Shown: in pieces, positions 62,517 to 64,000 of the stretch
Layout: each line of letters starts with the position of its first letter
Position numbering within the stretch: position 1 is the stretch's first letter
The notes under the pieces: model-generated
Database searches by the model: none
Seen by the model: only the letters and a program-made list of their open reading frames with translations
Told to the model about the DNA's origin: nothing
Translations under genes and position numbers: made by a program
Assembly: GCA_025964575.1 (NCBI GenBank)
Contig: JAOPYO010000017.1
Location: 1 to 64,000 of the forward strand
Source: Actinomycetes bacterium
GTDB lineage: Bacteria; Actinomycetota; Actinomycetes; Streptosporangiales; Streptosporangiaceae
DNA: 64,000 nt
Direction of reading: 5' to 3'

Positions 62517-62932
62517 GCCGGTCGGCTGCTCTGCTGAGGCGCACGCGGCGGGGCGGTCAGATGTTCACCGATCTGCTCAACGAGCTCGTTCATGTTGTGA
62601 CCGATGACGCCGACATCGGCGTCATCGGTCGCCACTACGGCCAGATGGGCTCCTTCTCCCGCTTCCACGATGAACAAGAGCCCACCGTGGAACTCCGTCA
62701 TGGACTGCCGCAGTCCGCCGCTGCCGTCACCGAACTCGACGGACGCGCCGTAGGACAGACTCTGGATACCCGAGGCGATGGCGGCCAGCTGGTCAGCCTG
62801 GTCTACATTCAGCCCGTATGTGTGGCAGAGCTTGAGGCCGTCCTTCGACAGCACCAGGGCGTACCGGGTCTCCGGCGTCCTCTCCAGGAGGTTCTCCAGC
62901 AACCACGTGAGGTCGCGGTCTGTGGTTTTCAT
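62513..62932 (-). CDS. cvnB: Conservon roadblock/LC7 protein CvnB
   Basis: A 139-residue roadblock/LC7 protein, the presumed GTPase-activating partner of CvnD. Core: DLTWLLENLLERTPETRYAL then VLSKDGLKLCHTYGL, ADQLAAIASGIQSLSYGASV and GGLLFIVEAGEGAHLAVVA. The tail carries HLTAPPRAPQQSS. The coding region includes a perfect 32-base palindrome (62599-62630). The ribosome binding site is weak. Confidence 0.93.
   Translation of the reverse strand: MKTTDRDLTWLLENLLERTPETRYALVLSKDGLKLCHTYGLNVDQADQLAAIASGIQSLSYGASVEFGDGSGGLRQSMTEFHGGLLFIVEAGEGAHLAVVATDDADVGVIGHNMNELVEQIGEHLTAPPRAPQQSSRPA
62599..62630. repeat. Perfect 32-bp palindrome inside cvnB
   Basis: GACCGATGACGCCGA-CA-TCGGCGTCATCGGTC, 15-base arms around CA, lies entirely within the coding region for ATDDADVGVIGH. 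A hairpin here could affect mRNA stability or the balance between CvnB and CvnC. Confidence 0.8.
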
Positions 62933-63038
62933 CGGGATTTTGGGGCGGTGATCCGGGCGTTGATACCGGAGAGACTGCCCCTCCCTCCAATCTGTTGTCT
63001 TGTCCTGTCCGGTCCAGCGGCGATAACCGAGTCAGCGG

Positions 63039-64000
63039 TCACTGGGTGTCGTCTTCCTGGGGGGAAGAAGCGCCGCTGCCCCGGCTGGCCTGGCGGAAGG
63101 CGCTGAATCTTGCTCCGGCATCGGAGGGTGGGAGCGCGGACTGTGCCGTCGGCGAGGCTGCGGGCAGGGGCGTCCCCGCGAGCGTCTGGCCGCGCTGGCG
63201 CTTCGGCAGCCCGTGCTGTTCGCCATCCGCGGTAGGAGCGGCAGCCTCAACAGGCGCAGCGGTTGCGCGGCGCCCGGCGAACGGGGTGGGCGCACCCACC
63301 AGGCGCGGCGCACCCGGTACGGAGTCCTGCCCGACCTGTGTGATCAACTGCCTCGGGATCATGACCACCACTCCGGTACCTCCACGTGAGGACGGCCTGA
63401 AGGAGACGGTCAGGCCGTGCTTGCGAGCCAGACAGCCCACCACCGCCAGACCCAGCCGGGTACCGGACAGCGTCGTCAGGTCCAGCGGCTCGGCCGAGAC
63501 GGCCTTCTCGGCGCGACTGAGCGCGGCGGCGCTCATGACGAGACCACCGTCCTCGATGGTGACTACGACGCCCGAGTTCACTTCTTCCACGTACACGTGC
63601 ACCTCCTCGGACGGAGGCGAGAAGGTGGTGGCGTTGTCCATCAACTCGGCGAGGGCATGCATAACGCCTTCGGCGGCGTACCCGGCGACCGCGACGGCGC
63701 AGGCCGAGTGCACCCGCACCCGCTGGTAGGCGCTGATGCGACCCACCGCTCCGCGCAGGATGCTCTCCATCACGATCGGCTTGGTCCAGCGCCGGCCGGA
63801 GCGCGCGCCGGTCAGCACGGCGATGCTGTCCGCCAGCCGGCCTGCCTGCGCGGTGCTGTGGTCCAGTTTCAGCAGATCACCAAGAACTTCCTCATCGTGT
63901 CGGTCCTCCATCTCTCGCAGATCGGCGAGCATGCTGGTCGCCAGCGCCTGGACTCGGCCCGCGGCGTTCGCGCAGGCTGACATCGCGGCCGCGCGCATGC
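63039..64000 (-). CDS. cvnA: Conservon sensor histidine kinase CvnA, partial
   Basis: The C-terminal 320 residues of the nitrate-sensor-like histidine kinase of the conservon; the N-terminal sensor and TM helices lie beyond the right edge. Visible: LADLREMEDRHDEEVLGDLL then KLDHSTAQAGRLADSIAVLTG (phospho-acceptor His region), the ATPase N-box LAELMDNATTFSPPSE, and GTRLGLAVVGCLARKHGLTV, followed by SSRGGTGVVVMIP. The last 100 residues are Pro/Ala-rich and likely disordered. It lies 106 bases before cvnB. Confidence 0.92.
   Translation of the reverse strand, partial: MRAAAMSACANAAGRVQALATSMLADLREMEDRHDEEVLGDLLKLDHSTAQAGRLADSIAVLTGARSGRRWTKPIVMESILRGAVGRISAYQRVRVHSACAVAVAGYAAEGVMHALAELMDNATTFSPPSEEVHVYVEEVNSGVVVTIEDGGLVMSAAALSRAEKAVSAEPLDLTTLSGTRLGLAVVGCLARKHGLTVSFRPSSRGGTGVVVMIPRQLITQVGQDSVPGAPRLVGAPTPFAGRRATAAPVEAAAPTADGEQHGLPKRQRGQTLAGTPLPAASPTAQSALPPSDAGARFSAFRQASRGSGASSPQEDDTQ

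Overview
The window is high-GC DNA from an actinobacterium. Frequent GTG starts, a conservon (cvnA-D plus a CYP157-like P450), c-di-AMP (ydaO-type) riboswitches ahead of peptidoglycan hydrolases, an NmtR/CtpJ-like metal locus, a CU044_5270-type protein beside an ECF sigma factor, and mycothiol- and F420-linked protein families all fit a Streptosporangiales-type soil actinomycete such as Actinomadura, Nonomuraea or Streptosporangium. That placement is an inference; there is no rRNA here. The region looks accessory: small regulator-target modules alternate with broken genes, and no complete insertion sequence, CRISPR array or tRNA was seen.

Layout. 0-2.5 kb: serA, a small ORF and an MFS remnant. 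2.5-5.4 kb: a nickel/cobalt locus with a CtpJ-like P-type ATPase and a 2Fe-2S protein, divergent from NmtR around a palindromic operator. 5.6-9.3 kb: a copper-type permease with a CsoR/RicR-like box, then a BlaI-M56 protease pair. 9.5-12.2 kb: a riboswitch-controlled NlpC/P60 hydrolase and an ECF sigma factor with a membrane partner. 12.5-17.4 kb: TetR, small membrane protein, ABC-2 exporter, methyltransferase and a DUF2218-P450 fusion. 17.4-24.9 kb: an envelope and copper island with three more ydaO-type riboswitches, one apparently orphaned, plus CHAP, NlpC/P60 and amidase hydrolases, a DUF305 lipoprotein, a CopZ remnant, and a second CsoR-type box ahead of a DUF6153/LpqS-like protein and a lipoprotein.

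25-35 kb: a membrane-anchored Ser/Thr kinase, a mycothiol-dependent isomerase family protein, a beta-propeller lipoprotein, a ClpX paralogue that has lost Walker A and the pore-1 loop in one in-frame deletion, a P450 with an altered I-helix, a TetR regulator with a thioredoxin-like tail, and a GT87 mannosyltransferase. 35-45 kb: a NarL-type two-component system, TetR plus DHA2 efflux pump, a truncated GH32 gene behind an intact LacI-type operator, pirin, TetR plus zinc alcohol dehydrogenase with matching operators, a galT remnant, a Mth938-like protein and a deazaflavin-dependent reductase. 45-60 kb: an orphan histidine kinase, TenA-like protein, ECF sigma with CU044_5270 protein, quinone reductase/DUF6069/AraC, UppP, DedA divergent from a second BlaI-M56 pair, acyltransferase 3, a DHA2 pump and a DUF6328 protein. 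60-64 kb: the conservon, running off the right edge.

The recurring theme is cell-envelope and metal homeostasis: four c-di-AMP riboswitches and two BlaI-M56 modules sit among wall hydrolases, UppP, DedA, PimE-like GT87 and copper or nickel resistance genes. The best candidates for undescribed biology are the DUF2218-P450/methyltransferase/ABC cluster, the P-loop-less ClpX beside an unusual P450 and the TetR-thioredoxin fusion, and the clustered riboswitch island.
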